A DNA stretch of 64,000 nucleotides, from NCBI RefSeq assembly GCF_001010285.1, contig NZ_CP011104.1, forward strand, positions 124,001 to 188,000, given 5' to 3'. The notes beneath the pieces were generated by a model. It made no database searches. It was not told where the DNA came from and was given only the letters and a program-made list of their open reading frames with translations. Below, one piece after another: positions 28,208 through 39,241 of this stretch (positions are counted from its first letter, which is position 1; each line of letters starts with the position of its first letter). Position numbers and translations under genes: made by a program. This DNA comes from Photorhabdus thracensis. Lineage in GTDB: Bacteria > Pseudomonadota > Gammaproteobacteria > Enterobacterales > Enterobacteriaceae.

Positions 28208-28885
28208 TTACGGTCTATAGCTTCTTACCTGCCCTTGTAATCCTGTCAGATTTTTCAGTTCTGATAACGCCGAGTCGAGTTGTTGTTTAGAAGCATTCGG
28301 ACCGACATATATTCTGGTTAACTGCCCATTCACCGGAGATGAAGGTACCGTATAGACCTGATAACCCGACAAACGCAGTCTGGCAACGATTTCATCCACC
28401 TTTCCAGCGTTTTTCAAGGCACCCAGTTGTACGATATATGCTTGCCCTTGCGGTGCTTTTTCAACGGGTTTAACTTCAGGCTTCGGTTCCGGTTTAATCT
28501 CTGGTTTCGCCAACACCGGCTGCTTAATATCCGGTTTTTGTTCAGGCTTAATCTGTGGTTGAGGTTTGACTTCCGGCTGAACAGCAGGAGGCGCTATCGG
28601 TGCAGCCGACGACGGAACTGTCACCAATGGTATTTCCGGCTGCTCTAGCGTCTCCGGCAGCAATGCCTCTGTCTCATCTTCCAGAGGCATTGATAATATT
28701 GGCGGATTAAGGGGAGGAATAGATTCAATTTCTTGCTCATCCCCAGGCTTCGGAACCAGGGGAATTGATGCAAACTTATCTTCGTTATATTTCTTGTTGC
28801 CGTCCAACAATGCAGGCAGCACAATAACACCCAGTGCTACCAACACAATTGTACCGACCAAACGATTTTGAAATTTACTTGCCAC
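28208..28885 (-). CDS. dedD: Cell-division SPOR protein DedD
   Basis: 225 residues from GTG 28885, giving [13 protein letters not shown] as in E. coli ([13 protein letters not shown]); GGGAG lies eight bases upstream. There is a single N-terminal membrane helix (RLVGTIVLVALGVIVLPALL), a long Pro/Glu/Lys linker (residues 60-145) with repeated KPEIKPEP-type motifs, and a C-terminal SPOR domain (YIVQLGALKNAGKVDEIVAR) that binds denuded septal peptidoglycan. It overlaps the end of folC. Confidence 0.93.
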   Translation of the reverse strand: MASKFQNRLVGTIVLVALGVIVLPALLDGNKKYNEDKFASIPLVPKPGDEQEIESIPPLNPPILSMPLEDETEALLPETLEQPEIPLVTVPSSAAPIAPPAVQPEVKPQPQIKPEQKPDIKQPVLAKPEIKPEPKPEVKPVEKAPQGQAYIVQLGALKNAGKVDEIVARLRLSGYQVYTVPSSPVNGQLTRIYVGPNASKQQLDSALSELKNLTGLQGQVRSYRP

Positions 28886-30173
28886 TTCGCTTCTCCCTGT
28901 CCAGAGCCTCCATGACATGCGCTACTGTGTGGAATGAACCACAAACGACAACAATATCCTGTTCATCAGCGTCTGCCATTGCCTGATACCAGGCACTTTC
29001 CACATCAGTAAATACCCGTGGCTGCTCAAGATGCTCAGCCAATGCCTGTGCATCTGCACCACGCAGTTCAGTCAACGGAGCGCAATACCACTCATTAATT
29101 TGCTGTGACAGGCAAGCCAGTGTGCCGGCAATATCTTTATCGCCAAGCATACCCACTACCCCAAGAATTTTGCTGCCCGGTTGACGGGGCAACAGGGTTA
29201 ATTTCTGTACCAGATAAGCCGCGGCATGTGGGTTATGCGCCACATCCAGAATCAACAACGGCTTTTCATGAATTATTTGGAAACGCCCAAGCAATTGCGC
29301 ATTTTGCAGCCCCTGATGGATGGCATTTTCATTAATAGCCTGACTGACTTTATCTCCTTGTCGTAACAGGCAACAAATAACACCCATTGCGGTTGCGGCA
29401 TTCATCAAAGGAACATTTGGCAAAGGCAGATGACTAAATAGCATATCATCAGATTGCCAGTGCCAATCTTTCTCCTGTTGAGAAAAGCGCCAGTCAATAC
29501 CACAGCGGAACAACTTGGCCCCCAATTCATCGGCAACTTCCGCAATAGAAGATGGCATATCCGGTTCACCAACCACGGCGAAACAATCTTTGCGGAAAAT
29601 TCCCGCCTTCTCACAACCAATATGTTCGCGATCAGCCCCTAACCAGTCAATGTGATCGAGTGCAATACTGGTAACGGCTGCAATATCGGCATCCACAATA
29701 TTTGTCGCATCCAGCCGCCCACCTAAGCCGACTTCTAAAATAACGACATCCAGGCAAGCTTCTTTAAACAATTGCAGAGCCGCTAATGTGCCATATTCAA
29801 AATAAGTCAGTGAAATATCACTACGGCGAGATTCAATATCCGCAAATACACGACAGAACGCCTGTTCAGGTAACTCTTTACCCTGAATACGGACTCTTTC
29901 GGTATAACGTACAAGATGCGGTGAGCTGTAAACGCCCACTCTCAGCCCAGCCGCCAACAGCACAGATTCGATAGTGCAACAAGTGGTGCCTTTACCATTA
30001 GTACCGGATACGGTTATCACCTTAGGTGCGGGATTAACCAATTCCAAGGTTCGGGCGAGTTTGCCCACACGTTCAAGCCCCATATCAATGGCTTTAGTAT
30101 GCAGGCTTCCAAGATAGGAAAGCCACGTCGTCAGCGGCGACGTGGCTTGAGGAATTTGCAAAGTGTCAGACAT
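28875..30173 (-). CDS. folC: Bifunctional folylpolyglutamate/dihydrofolate synthase
   Basis: 432 residues, Mur ligase fold. ATP loop [17 protein letters not shown] near 53-69, metal and folate region [15 protein letters not shown], and the C-terminal [11 protein letters not shown] end. It adds glutamate to dihydropteroate and extends folate polyglutamates. It overlaps accD upstream by 8 bp and dedD downstream by 11 bp, so it is translationally packed in the accD-folC-dedD unit. Confidence 0.96.
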   Translation of the reverse strand: MSDTLQIPQATSPLTTWLSYLGSLHTKAIDMGLERVGKLARTLELVNPAPKVITVSGTNGKGTTCCTIESVLLAAGLRVGVYSSPHLVRYTERVRIQGKELPEQAFCRVFADIESRRSDISLTYFEYGTLAALQLFKEACLDVVILEVGLGGRLDATNIVDADIAAVTSIALDHIDWLGADREHIGCEKAGIFRKDCFAVVGEPDMPSSIAEVADELGAKLFRCGIDWRFSQQEKDWHWQSDDMLFSHLPLPNVPLMNAATAMGVICCLLRQGDKVSQAINENAIHQGLQNAQLLGRFQIIHEKPLLILDVAHNPHAAAYLVQKLTLLPRQPGSKILGVVGMLGDKDIAGTLACLSQQINEWYCAPLTELRGADAQALAEHLEQPRVFTDVESAWYQAMADADEQDIVVVCGSFHTVAHVMEALDREKRSGK

Positions 30174-31110
30174 CTTCTTTATTGGTACTTATTTGAATAT
30201 TCGCATCAACATCAGCGGGTTCTGCCACCAATTCAGCAACAACGGCTTTAGTACCAGGTTGCGGCTGATGAGTCAGTTTAGAAAGCAAACGGGCAAGTGT
30301 GTCTCGTATTTCAGGACGACGAACAATCATGTCAATCGCCCCCTTTTCCAGCAAAAACTCACTGCGTTGGAAACCTGGCGGCAATTTCTCGCGTACTGTC
30401 TGCTCAATAACACGTGGACCAGCAAAGCCAATCAATGCCTTCGGTTCAGCAATATTAATATCACCCAACATTGCCAAACTCGCTGAAACACCGCCCATTG
30501 TCGGGTCAGTCATCACAGAGATATAAGGCAAACCACGTTCCTGCATTTTTGCCAAAGCAGCACTGGTTTTCGCCATCTGCATCAGTGACATCAGCGCTTC
30601 TTGCATACGGGCACCGCCACTGGCAGAAAAACAGACCAGAGGACAATTGTCTTCCAACGCCTGTTCTACCGCGCGAACAAAACGGGCGCCGACAACAGAA
30701 GCCATTGAACCACCCATAAACGCAAATTCAAAAGCAGCAGCAACAACCGGCATACCACTCAACGTGCCTTTCATCACGATCAGTGCGTCTTTCTCTTCAG
30801 TTTGCTTTTGTGCTGCCGATATGCGGTCTTTATACTTTTTAGAATCGCGGAATTTCAGAATATCTTTCGGCTCTAATTCCTCCCCTAATTCAGTTTTTGT
30901 CCCTTCATCAAGAAGAGTCTCCAACCGGGTACGCGCCGAAATACGCATGTGATGATCACATTTAGGGCAAACCTCAAGATTGCGCTCTAACTCAGCACGG
31001 TAGAGCACCTGACTGCAACTATCACATTTGGTCCAAACCCCTTCAGGGATATTTGCCTTACGAGTTTGGGTAATGTTGCTTTTATTAAGAATTTTTTCAA
31101 TCCAGCTCAT
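30166..31110 (-). CDS. accD: Acetyl-CoA carboxylase carboxyltransferase subunit beta
   Basis: 314 residues. N-terminal zinc ribbon [10 protein letters not shown] and CPKCDHH (C-x2-C, then C-x2-C), followed by the crotonase-fold carboxyltransferase with [22 protein letters not shown] and [12 protein letters not shown]. With AccA it moves carboxyl from biotin-AccB to acetyl-CoA, making malonyl-CoA. It is the first gene of accD-folC-dedD. Confidence 0.97.
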   Translation of the reverse strand: MSWIEKILNKSNITQTRKANIPEGVWTKCDSCSQVLYRAELERNLEVCPKCDHHMRISARTRLETLLDEGTKTELGEELEPKDILKFRDSKKYKDRISAAQKQTEEKDALIVMKGTLSGMPVVAAAFEFAFMGGSMASVVGARFVRAVEQALEDNCPLVCFSASGGARMQEALMSLMQMAKTSAALAKMQERGLPYISVMTDPTMGGVSASLAMLGDINIAEPKALIGFAGPRVIEQTVREKLPPGFQRSEFLLEKGAIDMIVRRPEIRDTLARLLSKLTHQPQPGTKAVVAELVAEPADVDANIQISTNKEDV

Positions 31111-31211
31111 TGAATGATCTTTCCGTCTGAATCTGGCTTATGCCAGTTTTGTTATGTATGCCATTAAACCACAATGCTATTACAGTGTGGATAAAAAACT
31201 GCTCAAACCTG

Positions 31212-31901
31212 TTACGGGTTATTGGTTTTCTGTTTCATCGCCGCACGGCGGTGACGCCAGATTTCAATCACTCCGGGCAGGATTGAGATAAAGATGATAG
31301 CAACAATCAACAGTTTCAAATTCTGTTGTACCATTGACATATCACCGAATATATAACCAGCATAGGTGAATAACAGTACCCAAACCAGTGCGCCAATCAC
31401 GTTATAAGCAGCAAAATGACGATAAGACATTTTCCCCATGCCTGCAACGAATGGTGCAAATGTTCTGATAATTGGTACAAATCGCGCTAAAATAATGGCT
31501 TTCCCACCATGTTTTTCATAAAACTCATGTGTTTTATCCAGATAACTCCGGCGGAAAATTTTCGAATTCGGATTGGTAAATAATCTTTCGCCAAAGACGC
31601 GGCCAATAGCATAGTTCACCGCATCGCCAATAATGGCCGCAATAATCATCAACACCACCATGATATGCACATTCAGATCATTTGAATCCAAAGCCGCTAA
31701 AGCACCCGCAACAAATAGCAGCGAATCTCCTGGCAAAAATGGAGTCACCACTAATCCTGTTTCACAAAACAGAATCAAGAACAGAATGCCATACACCCAA
31801 TGACCATATTCTGCGACAAGCTCTGCTAAATGAATGTCAACATGGAGAATGAAATCAATAATAAATTTAGCAAAATCAATGAAATGTGTCAGATATTCCA
31901 T
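31212..31901 (-). CDS. dedA: DedA family membrane protein
   Basis: 229 residues with four to five hydrophobic segments and the family motifs [17 protein letters not shown] and [18 protein letters not shown]. DedA/SNARE-associated proteins are inner-membrane phospholipid flippase-type transporters needed for envelope integrity. It is in the conserved order truA-dedA-accD. Confidence 0.94.
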   Translation of the reverse strand: MEYLTHFIDFAKFIIDFILHVDIHLAELVAEYGHWVYGILFLILFCETGLVVTPFLPGDSLLFVAGALAALDSNDLNVHIMVVLMIIAAIIGDAVNYAIGRVFGERLFTNPNSKIFRRSYLDKTHEFYEKHGGKAIILARFVPIIRTFAPFVAGMGKMSYRHFAAYNVIGALVWVLLFTYAGYIFGDMSMVQQNLKLLIVAIIFISILPGVIEIWRHRRAAMKQKTNNP

Positions 31902-31951
31902 AATACTCCCCGTTATACCAAAACATCCTTGTCGGCAACCAAATAAAAATG

Positions 31952-32788
31952 TTAAATCAGATCATCTGCCAGAAACAGAGGCCCCATATCAGATCCCGGC
32001 AAATCAAACTGTGCAGGGTAATCAACGGCAACTAGATATAATCCTGCCGCTTTCGCCGTCGCAGCGGCTTTCGTCCGGTCTTTTACAGCAAGCAATTGTG
32101 CCATCCAGTTAATATCTTGATTGCCACAACCAATTTCCATCAGGCTACCGACAATATTACGCACCATATGATGTACAAAAGCGTTGGCTTTAATATCTAT
32201 TACGACGTAATGCCCGTAGCGGTTGACATTAATATGCATCACATTACGCCAGGGTGTTTTGGACTGGCATTGAACCGCACGGAAAGAGGTAAAATCATTT
32301 TCCCCCAACAAACACTGCGCGGCCTGATGCATCCGCTTTTCATCCAATGGATAATGAAAATGAGTCACGCCACTGGCCAGTACTGCCGGACGATAACGAT
32401 GATTAAAAATAATATAACGATACCGCCGGGCAGTCGCGCTAAAACGGGCATGGAAATCCTCATCCACGGTTTTCACCCAACGAACAGCAACATCCGGTGG
32501 TAAATGTGCATTTACCCCCATTGTCCACGCCGCATCCTTGCGCAATGCAGACGTTTCAAAATGAACGACTTGCCCTGTTGCATGTACTCCAGCATCGGTT
32601 CGGCCGGCACAAAATACCGATATGGGTTCATTGGCGACTTTTGATAACGCTTCCTCAAGGCACCCCTGAACACTTTTCACTTCCTGCTGACGCTGCCAAC
32701 CATAATACCGGCTGCCATCGTACTCAATACCCAATGCAATTTTCATTTTTGAACCTGGCACAAATGCTGTTTGTTCTGTACCAAGCAT
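31952..32788 (-). CDS. truA: tRNA pseudouridine(38-40) synthase TruA
   Basis: 278 residues. [16 protein letters not shown] (near 63-78) carries the catalytic Asp, and [16 protein letters not shown] with [13 protein letters not shown] are family motifs. It modifies uridines 38-40 in the anticodon stem-loop. The ATG overlaps the usg stop codon (TGATG), implying translational coupling. An internal ATG at codon 15 ([11 protein letters not shown]) is an alternative start close to the E. coli alignment. Confidence 0.96.
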   Translation of the reverse strand: MLGTEQTAFVPGSKMKIALGIEYDGSRYYGWQRQQEVKSVQGCLEEALSKVANEPISVFCAGRTDAGVHATGQVVHFETSALRKDAAWTMGVNAHLPPDVAVRWVKTVDEDFHARFSATARRYRYIIFNHRYRPAVLASGVTHFHYPLDEKRMHQAAQCLLGENDFTSFRAVQCQSKTPWRNVMHINVNRYGHYVVIDIKANAFVHHMVRNIVGSLMEIGCGNQDINWMAQLLAVKDRTKAAATAKAAGLYLVAVDYPAQFDLPGSDMGPLFLADDLI

Positions 32789-33798
32789 CAGTAAAATTGC
32801 TCCTGAATCAGTTTTTCTGCTGTCTCAACCGCCATCAGTGCACCACCAAACCGGATATTATCGGCCACAGACCAGAATTGTAATACCTCCGGCATACCAT
32901 AATCATTGCGCAGACAGCCAATACTCAGCAAATCATTACCAGACGCATCCGTCACCTGAGTTGGATAATCGCCTTCCTCTGAAACGTTAATATCAACCAT
33001 CCGCTCTAATTCTTCACGGGCTTCTTCCACCCCAACCGGACGCAATGTTTCCAAATGGACTACCTGAGCATTACCATAAAAAACAGAAGACTGAACGCAA
33101 CTAACTGAAATGGGCAGCCCTTCATCCTGTAAAATTTTGCGTATCTGATCTACAACGCAGCGCTCTTCACGTACCGAGCCTTCAGCGTCTGCCAGCAGCG
33201 GCAAAAGATTAAACGCCAGTTGCTTGCTGAAACGACCTGGTTCTGGTGGGATACCGTTAAGTAAACGGGCGCTCTGCCCAGCTAATTCATCAACAGCCGC
33301 TTTGCCGTGAACGGAGACAGAGAGCAAATTGGTCAAATGTAAGCGTGCAATTCCTGCGGCGTCAACTAACGGTTTAATCGCTGTCAGCACCTGACTGGTC
33401 ATGCAATCTGCCAAGGCGACAATATTACGGTTACGATAATCCGCCAATGCATGAGGATTCACACCCGGGACAACCAAGGGAACATCCGGCTCCATAGCAA
33501 ACAATCCGCTGCTATCGAGCACCAGACAACCTGCTTCTGCCGCTTGTTCAGCATACTGTGCCGTGGCTTCTGTTCCGGCCACAAAAAAAGCGAGTTGCAC
33601 CTGTGACCAGTCAAAATCAGCAACATCACGGACAATTAAATTTTTACCATTAAAACGCAGGTTTTCACCGGCACTATGTTCACTGGCAAGAGGATACAGT
33701 TCACCAACGGGAAACTGACGCTCCTGTAATAACGCCAGTATCGCTTCACCTACCGCGCCTGTCGCACCCAACAGGGCAATATTCCATCCTTCCGACAT
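32788..33798 (-). CDS. usg: Aspartate-semialdehyde dehydrogenase-like protein Usg
   Basis: 336 residues from ATG 33798, giving [20 protein letters not shown] as in E. coli Usg; a GTG five codons earlier overlaps the ribosome-binding site. N-terminal NADP Rossmann fold and ASADH-like dimerisation domain. Usg is a paralogue of Asd with no proven activity in E. coli. Here ALADCMTSQ places a cysteine where Asd has its nucleophile. It lies between pdxB and truA. Confidence 0.93.
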   Translation of the reverse strand: MSEGWNIALLGATGAVGEAILALLQERQFPVGELYPLASEHSAGENLRFNGKNLIVRDVADFDWSQVQLAFFVAGTEATAQYAEQAAEAGCLVLDSSGLFAMEPDVPLVVPGVNPHALADYRNRNIVALADCMTSQVLTAIKPLVDAAGIARLHLTNLLSVSVHGKAAVDELAGQSARLLNGIPPEPGRFSKQLAFNLLPLLADAEGSVREERCVVDQIRKILQDEGLPISVSCVQSSVFYGNAQVVHLETLRPVGVEEAREELERMVDINVSEEGDYPTQVTDASGNDLLSIGCLRNDYGMPEVLQFWSVADNIRFGGALMAVETAEKLIQEQFY

Positions 33799-33850
33799 GT
33801 TGGTTTTCTCCACCTTATCTTTCTGACATGCAGATATATGCCTGCACCAA

Positions 33851-34978
33851 TTAAATCAGTTCTGTACTGAAACCAAGAGCGGCTAATAACTCAGCACTCT
33901 CTCGGTTATCACAGCACACGGTCAAAGATGACCATTCCCGGCGTTCCAAATAGTTTTTACGCAGAAGATCGAATTGCCCTTTCTGACCGGCAACCTGCCG
34001 TAACGGGGTATCATCGCGGCGCACATCATACACTAAATGTATCAGTCGCTTCAGTGTGCTTTGAGTCACATTTCCATGCAAGGCGACCCGGCTGAAATCA
34101 GGCTCAGGCAACAGATCAGATAAGGCAACTTTACGGGGTTGACCAAGGAATCCACAGTAAGCCTCAAATACCTGTGTGGTGCCGCGTGCCTTGCCTTCGA
34201 GGGTATAACCCGCGATGTGCGGTGTACCTATATCAACTAATTCCAGTAATGGTAGGGATAAATCAGGTTCTAGTTCCCAAACATCCAGCACAACACTGAG
34301 TTTTTTACCACGTTTCAACTCGGCAAGCAGGGCCTGATTATCAACAACTTCACCCCGGCTGGCGTTAATCAATATGCGGTTATCCGGCAAAGCCGACAAT
34401 AATTCAGCCCCCGCCAGATGAAGTGTTTTATATGGGCCTGATTTATTCAGTGGCGTATGGAATGTCAGAATATCCGCCTCTTTGAGCAGTTTTTCCAATG
34501 GCCAAAATTCACCAGCATCACCTCTTTCAGCTCTTGGCGGATCACATAAGAGTGTCCGTATGCCAAGGATAGATAACCGTTCTGCCAGCCGGCTACCGAC
34601 ATTACCGACGCCAATGATCCCGACAACTTTATCTTTGAGTTCAAAATTGTCACGTTCAGCCAGTAACACTAATGCTGAGAAAACATATTCAACCACAGCA
34701 ATGGCATTGCATCCCGGCGCAGCAGAAAACCCGATTCCCGCTTGAGATAACCATTGTTGATCCACATGGTCCGTACCCGCTGTTGCCGTACCGATAAATT
34801 TTACCGTGCTGCCTTTCAGCAATTCTTCATTAACTTTAGTCACCGAGCGAACCATAAACGCATCCGCGTTATCCAGTGCGCCTTCCGGCACCGGACGCCC
34901 CGAAATAGCGTGTACATCCCCTAATTGCTGAAACAGTTGTTCAGCATAAGGCATATTTTCATCAACCAGAATCTTCAC
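33851..34978 (-). CDS. pdxB: Erythronate-4-phosphate dehydrogenase PdxB
   Basis: 375 residues. D-2-hydroxyacid dehydrogenase with NAD loop [16 protein letters not shown] near 120, catalytic Arg in [10 protein letters not shown] and His in [13 protein letters not shown], plus the PdxB-specific C-terminal dimerisation domain. It oxidises 4-phosphoerythronate in deoxyxylulose-5-phosphate-dependent PLP synthesis. Head of the pdxB-usg-truA cluster. Confidence 0.96.
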   Translation of the reverse strand: MKILVDENMPYAEQLFQQLGDVHAISGRPVPEGALDNADAFMVRSVTKVNEELLKGSTVKFIGTATAGTDHVDQQWLSQAGIGFSAAPGCNAIAVVEYVFSALVLLAERDNFELKDKVVGIIGVGNVGSRLAERLSILGIRTLLCDPPRAERGDAGEFWPLEKLLKEADILTFHTPLNKSGPYKTLHLAGAELLSALPDNRILINASRGEVVDNQALLAELKRGKKLSVVLDVWELEPDLSLPLLELVDIGTPHIAGYTLEGKARGTTQVFEAYCGFLGQPRKVALSDLLPEPDFSRVALHGNVTQSTLKRLIHLVYDVRRDDTPLRQVAGQKGQFDLLRKNYLERREWSSLTVCCDNRESAELLAALGFSTELI

Positions 34979-35064
34979 TTAATTCCATCCTGTGGCATCA
35001 AACGGACGTAGCCGGCTATTTTGCCATTTAATCGTAACAAAACCCATCACGACGGTTTCTTTTA

Positions 35065-35841
35065 TTATTCGCTTTTTCTGAAACGCTCTGGTGTCGTACC
35101 CGCCAGTTGCTGAAACATCGCAATAAAAGCAGAAGATGAGCTGTAACCTACATCAAAGGCAACTTCATTAACGGTTTTCCCTTGTTCCAACAAAGAAATA
35201 GCATGGATAAACCGCAACCGTTGCCGCCATTCACTAAATGACATGCCTAATTCTTGCCGGCAACGCCGTGACAAAGTGCGTTCCGAGGTATAACGCTGTT
35301 TTGCCCATTGCAACAATGACGTATTATCAGCCGGATTACGTTCAAGTTCCTGTAGTATCGGTGCTAAAAGTTTATCTTTAGAGAAAGGCAGATAGGTATG
35401 CTGAACAGGAGACTGAATTAGCTGATCAATCAGCACTTGAGCCAGCCGTAAATCCTGTTCTGTTTCCGGTATTTTCAATTCACGTTCAAAACAATCAGCC
35501 ATAATCGTATTGAATATTGGGCTAAGCCGGATAATACAAGGAGCATCCGGCAATAATTTCCCCCACTCAGGAGAAATATCTATTGCCCTGAATCTCATTG
35601 CTTTTCTACTATATCCCGAATGCGCTATTCCTTCCGGTATCCAGACACAAAATTGCGGTGGCGCTAAAAAATGTTGTTCTCCAGCATTCATTGCCATTAC
35701 ACCACAGACGACATAAATAAGTTGCCCGAATGGATGGGTATGACGTAAACACTCGGTGTCCGCACTGAATAACTCGCTGCGGAAAGAAATACTGACCGGA
35801 ATATCCATGTCTTCCACAGGGATATGAAGTTTTTCTGCCAT
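35065..35841 (-). CDS. AraC-family regulator with cupin-type N-terminus
   Basis: 258 residues. The N-terminal cupin-like sensor (HTHPFGQLIYVVCGVMAM) precedes a C-terminal double helix-turn-helix (LLQWAKQRYTSERTLSRRCR, then TVNEVAFDVGYSSSSAFIAM). The architecture resembles NimR/YeaM regulators that control a neighbouring drug exporter. It diverges from an EamA exporter gene 87 bp away, so it probably controls that gene. The ligand is unknown. Confidence 0.88.
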   Translation of the reverse strand: MAEKLHIPVEDMDIPVSISFRSELFSADTECLRHTHPFGQLIYVVCGVMAMNAGEQHFLAPPQFCVWIPEGIAHSGYSRKAMRFRAIDISPEWGKLLPDAPCIIRLSPIFNTIMADCFERELKIPETEQDLRLAQVLIDQLIQSPVQHTYLPFSKDKLLAPILQELERNPADNTSLLQWAKQRYTSERTLSRRCRQELGMSFSEWRQRLRFIHAISLLEQGKTVNEVAFDVGYSSSSAFIAMFQQLAGTTPERFRKSE

Positions 35842-35928
35842 ATTGTCTCAATTGCCTTATCCATTGTCTGATTATCGTTATATATAATAAATCAGACACC
35901 ATTAGACTAAACACTCATTTTTATCTCA

Positions 35929-36858
35929 ATGCGACTCATCTATATGAATATGATTTTCCCGCTTCTGGCAGTCCTGATTTGGTCAATTAATGCCGTGGTG
36001 AGTAAAGCCTCCGCTACAGCAATTGATCCAGCGGCAATCTCTTTTTATCGCTGGTTCCTGGCCTTTCTCACATTAACTCCCTTTGTTGCGCTGCCTGTTA
36101 TTCGCCAATGGAAAACAATCTGTCAATATTGGTGGAAGTTATTAATCCTTGGTGCACTTGGTATGGTACTTTACCAAAGCTTGGCCTATTACGCTGCACA
36201 CAGTATCAGTGCAACATTTATGGGAATTCTTAGCTCATTGATTCCTCTTTTGACCGTTGTCATCAGTATATTTGTTTTACGTGTTGTCCCCACTGTTGGT
36301 ATTGCTCTTGGTGCTATTCTGTCGCTGTTTGGTTTAGTCTGGTTGGTCAGTACCGGTGATCCCATGTCATTGTTGCAACACGGTTTAGGCCGCGGTGAAT
36401 TGATGATGTTGATTGCCTCCACCTCCTACGCACTCTATGGTGTATTAACCAAACACTGGTCTATTCCATTGCCAAACTGGCAATCCCTGTATGTGCAGAT
36501 TACTTTTGGTGTCCTGTTATTACTGCCAAACTTCCTGTTGACCAACGATGTTCAATTAAATGCCAACAATATTTCGTTAGTCTTATTTGCCGGTATTCCC
36601 GCCTCTATCCTTGCCCCTTATTTATGGATACAAGGTGTCATAAAACTTGGCGCTAATACTACTGCCATATTTATGAATTTGACGCCGATATTTACAACAA
36701 TTATCGCTATTCTGGTTCTGCACGAAAAAATTCACAGTTACCATCTGATCGGTGGCGGCATAACACTATTAGGTGTCATACTAGCACAACAATTACGTGT
36801 TCCTCTTTTTGGCCGTAAAACAGAAAAATCGCAGAAAATTAATCATCAGAAAACCTGA
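35929..36858 (+). CDS. EamA/DMT-family exporter
   Basis: 309 residues with ten predicted transmembrane helices in two EamA repeats (helix 1 PLLAVLIWSINAVVSKAS; second half LMMLIASTSYALYGVLTK). A second ATG at 35944 is possible. DMT carriers export amino acids, drugs or metabolites; the substrate cannot be told. It is divergent from its likely AraC-type regulator and convergent with tctE, overlapping its end by 20 bp. Confidence 0.86.
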   Translation: MRLIYMNMIFPLLAVLIWSINAVVSKASATAIDPAAISFYRWFLAFLTLTPFVALPVIRQWKTICQYWWKLLILGALGMVLYQSLAYYAAHSISATFMGILSSLIPLLTVVISIFVLRVVPTVGIALGAILSLFGLVWLVSTGDPMSLLQHGLGRGELMMLIASTSYALYGVLTKHWSIPLPNWQSLYVQITFGVLLLLPNFLLTNDVQLNANNISLVLFAGIPASILAPYLWIQGVIKLGANTTAIFMNLTPIFTTIIAILVLHEKIHSYHLIGGGITLLGVILAQQLRVPLFGRKTEKSQKINHQKT

Positions 36859-38260
36859 AAGGAATTCTTACTAATAAGCCGCCCAGTGTTTCACTGGGCA
36901 ATAATTGGGGATGAGTACCATGATAAAGACTAATATCTTTCACCAGAGCTAACCCCAGCCCTGCTCCTTCATGCCCCGCAGCATTATCAAGACGATTAAA
37001 AGCCATCAGTGACAAATTGACTTCTTCTTCAGCAATCCCCGGCCCGCTGTCATCCACTTCCAAATAACAATATGTCTTACAAGGGCTGAGAATAATTCTG
37101 GAAGTGACAATTCCGCCTTCCGGCGTATATTTAATTGCATTGTCTAATAAGTTGGCGCACATTTCTGTCAGTAATACAGGTTCACCTTTTATCCGCTGAA
37201 TATTTTCTCCTTCATAACCCAAATCAATATGTTTACTTTCAGCCTGTTGCAAGCGAGAAAAACACGCCTGTTGCAACAATTCGACTAAATTGACCGGTTT
37301 ATAATCTTGAACAGCTTCCTTTTCATGCGCTTTTAAGCGAGAGAGCTGTAATAAACGGTCTGTCAGAGAAATCGTATTATCCAACGTGCGATCAATAGCC
37401 CGTAAGCTCTCTTTCCATTGTTCAGGATCTTGGCTGGCAAGCGCGACCGCCACCTGGGTTTTCAATACCGTTAACGGTGTTCTGAGTTGATGAGAAGCAT
37501 CCGCACTGAATCTTTTCTGCCGGCTAACCATCAGTTTCAGCCGTTCTATATAGCGATTAAATGCATGTAATAACGGAGAAAGTTCTGACCACGGCAACAT
37601 ATCCGGTAACGGAGTAAGATCATTAGCGGGGCGACGAACCATGACACCAGAGAGTTTATGTAGTGGTTTGAGTAATTGTTTCAACAGAAAATAAGCCAGA
37701 ATCAGAGTCAAGCCGACAACAGCTCCCTGACTCAGCAAAGAAGATATTAATAATTGTTGCGCAAAATAATGACGAGAAGCCACCGTTTCAGCAACCAGTA
37801 TTAACGCCATTCCTATCATTCCACCTTCATTGATCGGCTGATAAAGCGCGGCAACCCGGATAGGCTGACCGTGATATTCCGCATCATAAAAATAGACCAA
37901 CGCAGTGTATAAATTGGAACGCGGCGTATATTCAGGTATTAACGGCAAATCGTCATAACCAGAAATTGTTTTCCCTTCAGGAGATAACACCTGATAGAAC
38001 AGCCGATCATTCATATTTCGCTCAAAACTATCCAGAACCACATAAGGTACATCAACAATCAATTGGTTATTCTCAACGGTCAGCCGTTCTGCCACGGTTC
38101 GGGCTGATGCCAGTAAAGTACGGTCATAAGCCAATGTAGCCGCATTTTTCGCACTGAAATAATGGGTATAAACAGACAGACTGCCCAACAAAAACAGCGG
38201 AACACCGAAAAATAAAAGTAACTGATGAAACAGTGAATTCGGTACTTTGAGCAATTTCAT
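36839..38260 (-). CDS. tctE: Sensor histidine kinase TctE
   Basis: 473 residues from ATG 38260, which overlaps the tctD stop as ATGA. Two membrane helices (about 10-30 and 180-200) enclose a periplasmic sensor of about 140 residues. The HisKA box ASHQLRTPLTVLK has His near 262, followed by ATPase boxes NLLDNAIKYTPEGG, VDDSGPGIA and GAGLGLALVKDI. It is TctE-like; with TctD it responds to tricarboxylates such as citrate and induces tctCBA. Assignment rests on the adjacent tct genes and topology. Confidence 0.88.
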   Translation of the reverse strand: MKLLKVPNSLFHQLLLFFGVPLFLLGSLSVYTHYFSAKNAATLAYDRTLLASARTVAERLTVENNQLIVDVPYVVLDSFERNMNDRLFYQVLSPEGKTISGYDDLPLIPEYTPRSNLYTALVYFYDAEYHGQPIRVAALYQPINEGGMIGMALILVAETVASRHYFAQQLLISSLLSQGAVVGLTLILAYFLLKQLLKPLHKLSGVMVRRPANDLTPLPDMLPWSELSPLLHAFNRYIERLKLMVSRQKRFSADASHQLRTPLTVLKTQVAVALASQDPEQWKESLRAIDRTLDNTISLTDRLLQLSRLKAHEKEAVQDYKPVNLVELLQQACFSRLQQAESKHIDLGYEGENIQRIKGEPVLLTEMCANLLDNAIKYTPEGGIVTSRIILSPCKTYCYLEVDDSGPGIAEEEVNLSLMAFNRLDNAAGHEGAGLGLALVKDISLYHGTHPQLLPSETLGGLLVRIPFRFSDD

Positions 38261-38925
38261 CCGTTTTGGCACTCAAGACGATAGCCTAATCCCCGTAATG
38301 TGCTAATCCCCACATTACTGCCTGACAATTTTTTCCGAACCCGGTGTACATAAAGTTCGATACTTTGTGGATTCGCTTCATCCGACAATGCAAATACCTG
38401 TTCAAAAAGCTGTTGTTTAGAGACCGGCCTTCCCCGGCGATGGAACAGGGTTGTCAAAACAGAGAGTTCCCGCGGTGTCAAAGCCAGTGGCTCATCGTTC
38501 AAAATAAAGTAACCTTCATCTTGATAAACCAGGGAGCCAAATATCAGGGTTTCCTGTGAAACATTTGCACTACGCCGAAGTAATGCCCGGATACGCGCCT
38601 CCAATTCCTGTAAATCAAAAGGCTTAGTCAGATAATCATCAGCGCCAGAATTAAGCCCTTTCACCCGATCAGAAACATCAGCCTTAGCCGTTAGCAATAA
38701 TACCGGCAGATTTTGTCCCCGCTTACGCAAACGAACTAACAGAGAAAGACCATCCAGCCTTGGCAAAGAAACATCCAGAATCAGCAATGCATAATTTTCT
38801 GTCTGCAATAATTGATCGGCAACAATGCCATCACCAGCAACATCTACAGCAAACCCAGCACTACTCAGTGCTTTTTGCAGCCAATGCAATAATTCAGGGT
38901 GGTCTTCCACTAATAGTAAGCGCAT
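38257..38925 (-). CDS. tctD: Response regulator TctD
   Basis: 222 residues, OmpR/PhoB type. The receiver domain has acidic pair EDH near 7-9, phospho-acceptor Asp in LLILDVSLPRLDGLS near 51, and Lys in LTKPFDLQELEARI. The C-terminal winged helix has ALTPRELSVLTTLFHRRG and ELYVHRVRKKL. It would activate the divergent tctCBA operon, whose first gene lies 1 kb away with the RING-like gene in between. Confidence 0.9.
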   Translation of the reverse strand: MRLLLVEDHPELLHWLQKALSSAGFAVDVAGDGIVADQLLQTENYALLILDVSLPRLDGLSLLVRLRKRGQNLPVLLLTAKADVSDRVKGLNSGADDYLTKPFDLQELEARIRALLRRSANVSQETLIFGSLVYQDEGYFILNDEPLALTPRELSVLTTLFHRRGRPVSKQQLFEQVFALSDEANPQSIELYVHRVRKKLSGSNVGISTLRGLGYRLECQNG

Positions 38926-39241
38926 ATTTTAAATATCTAATCAATTAATATAATTACAAACATAACTATTTTCCCGATTTATATTACTGCTTGTAATATT
39001 TTGAAAAATAGCCGGACATTTAGAATCTATCTTACTTAACCCATTTTATTTACCGTTCAGCGCCATTCATTCCAGAATATAGGTGCTATAATTAACATAA
39101 CTCAGTCCAACGAGTAATTTGTGATTTTTTGCGATTAATCAGATCGTAAAAACCAGATTAAGTTCCCTTCGAGAGATCTATTGTTTTGAAACGCTATTTA
39201 AGCCAAAAAAGCGAAATAATCCCTCATATAGGAGAAGTCAC
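38926..39241. other. Gap between tctD and the RING-like gene
   Basis: About 316 bp, AT-rich, presumably holding the tctDE promoter and that of the small RING-like gene. A clear AGGAG precedes the latter's ATG. No further feature recognised. Confidence 0.5.
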
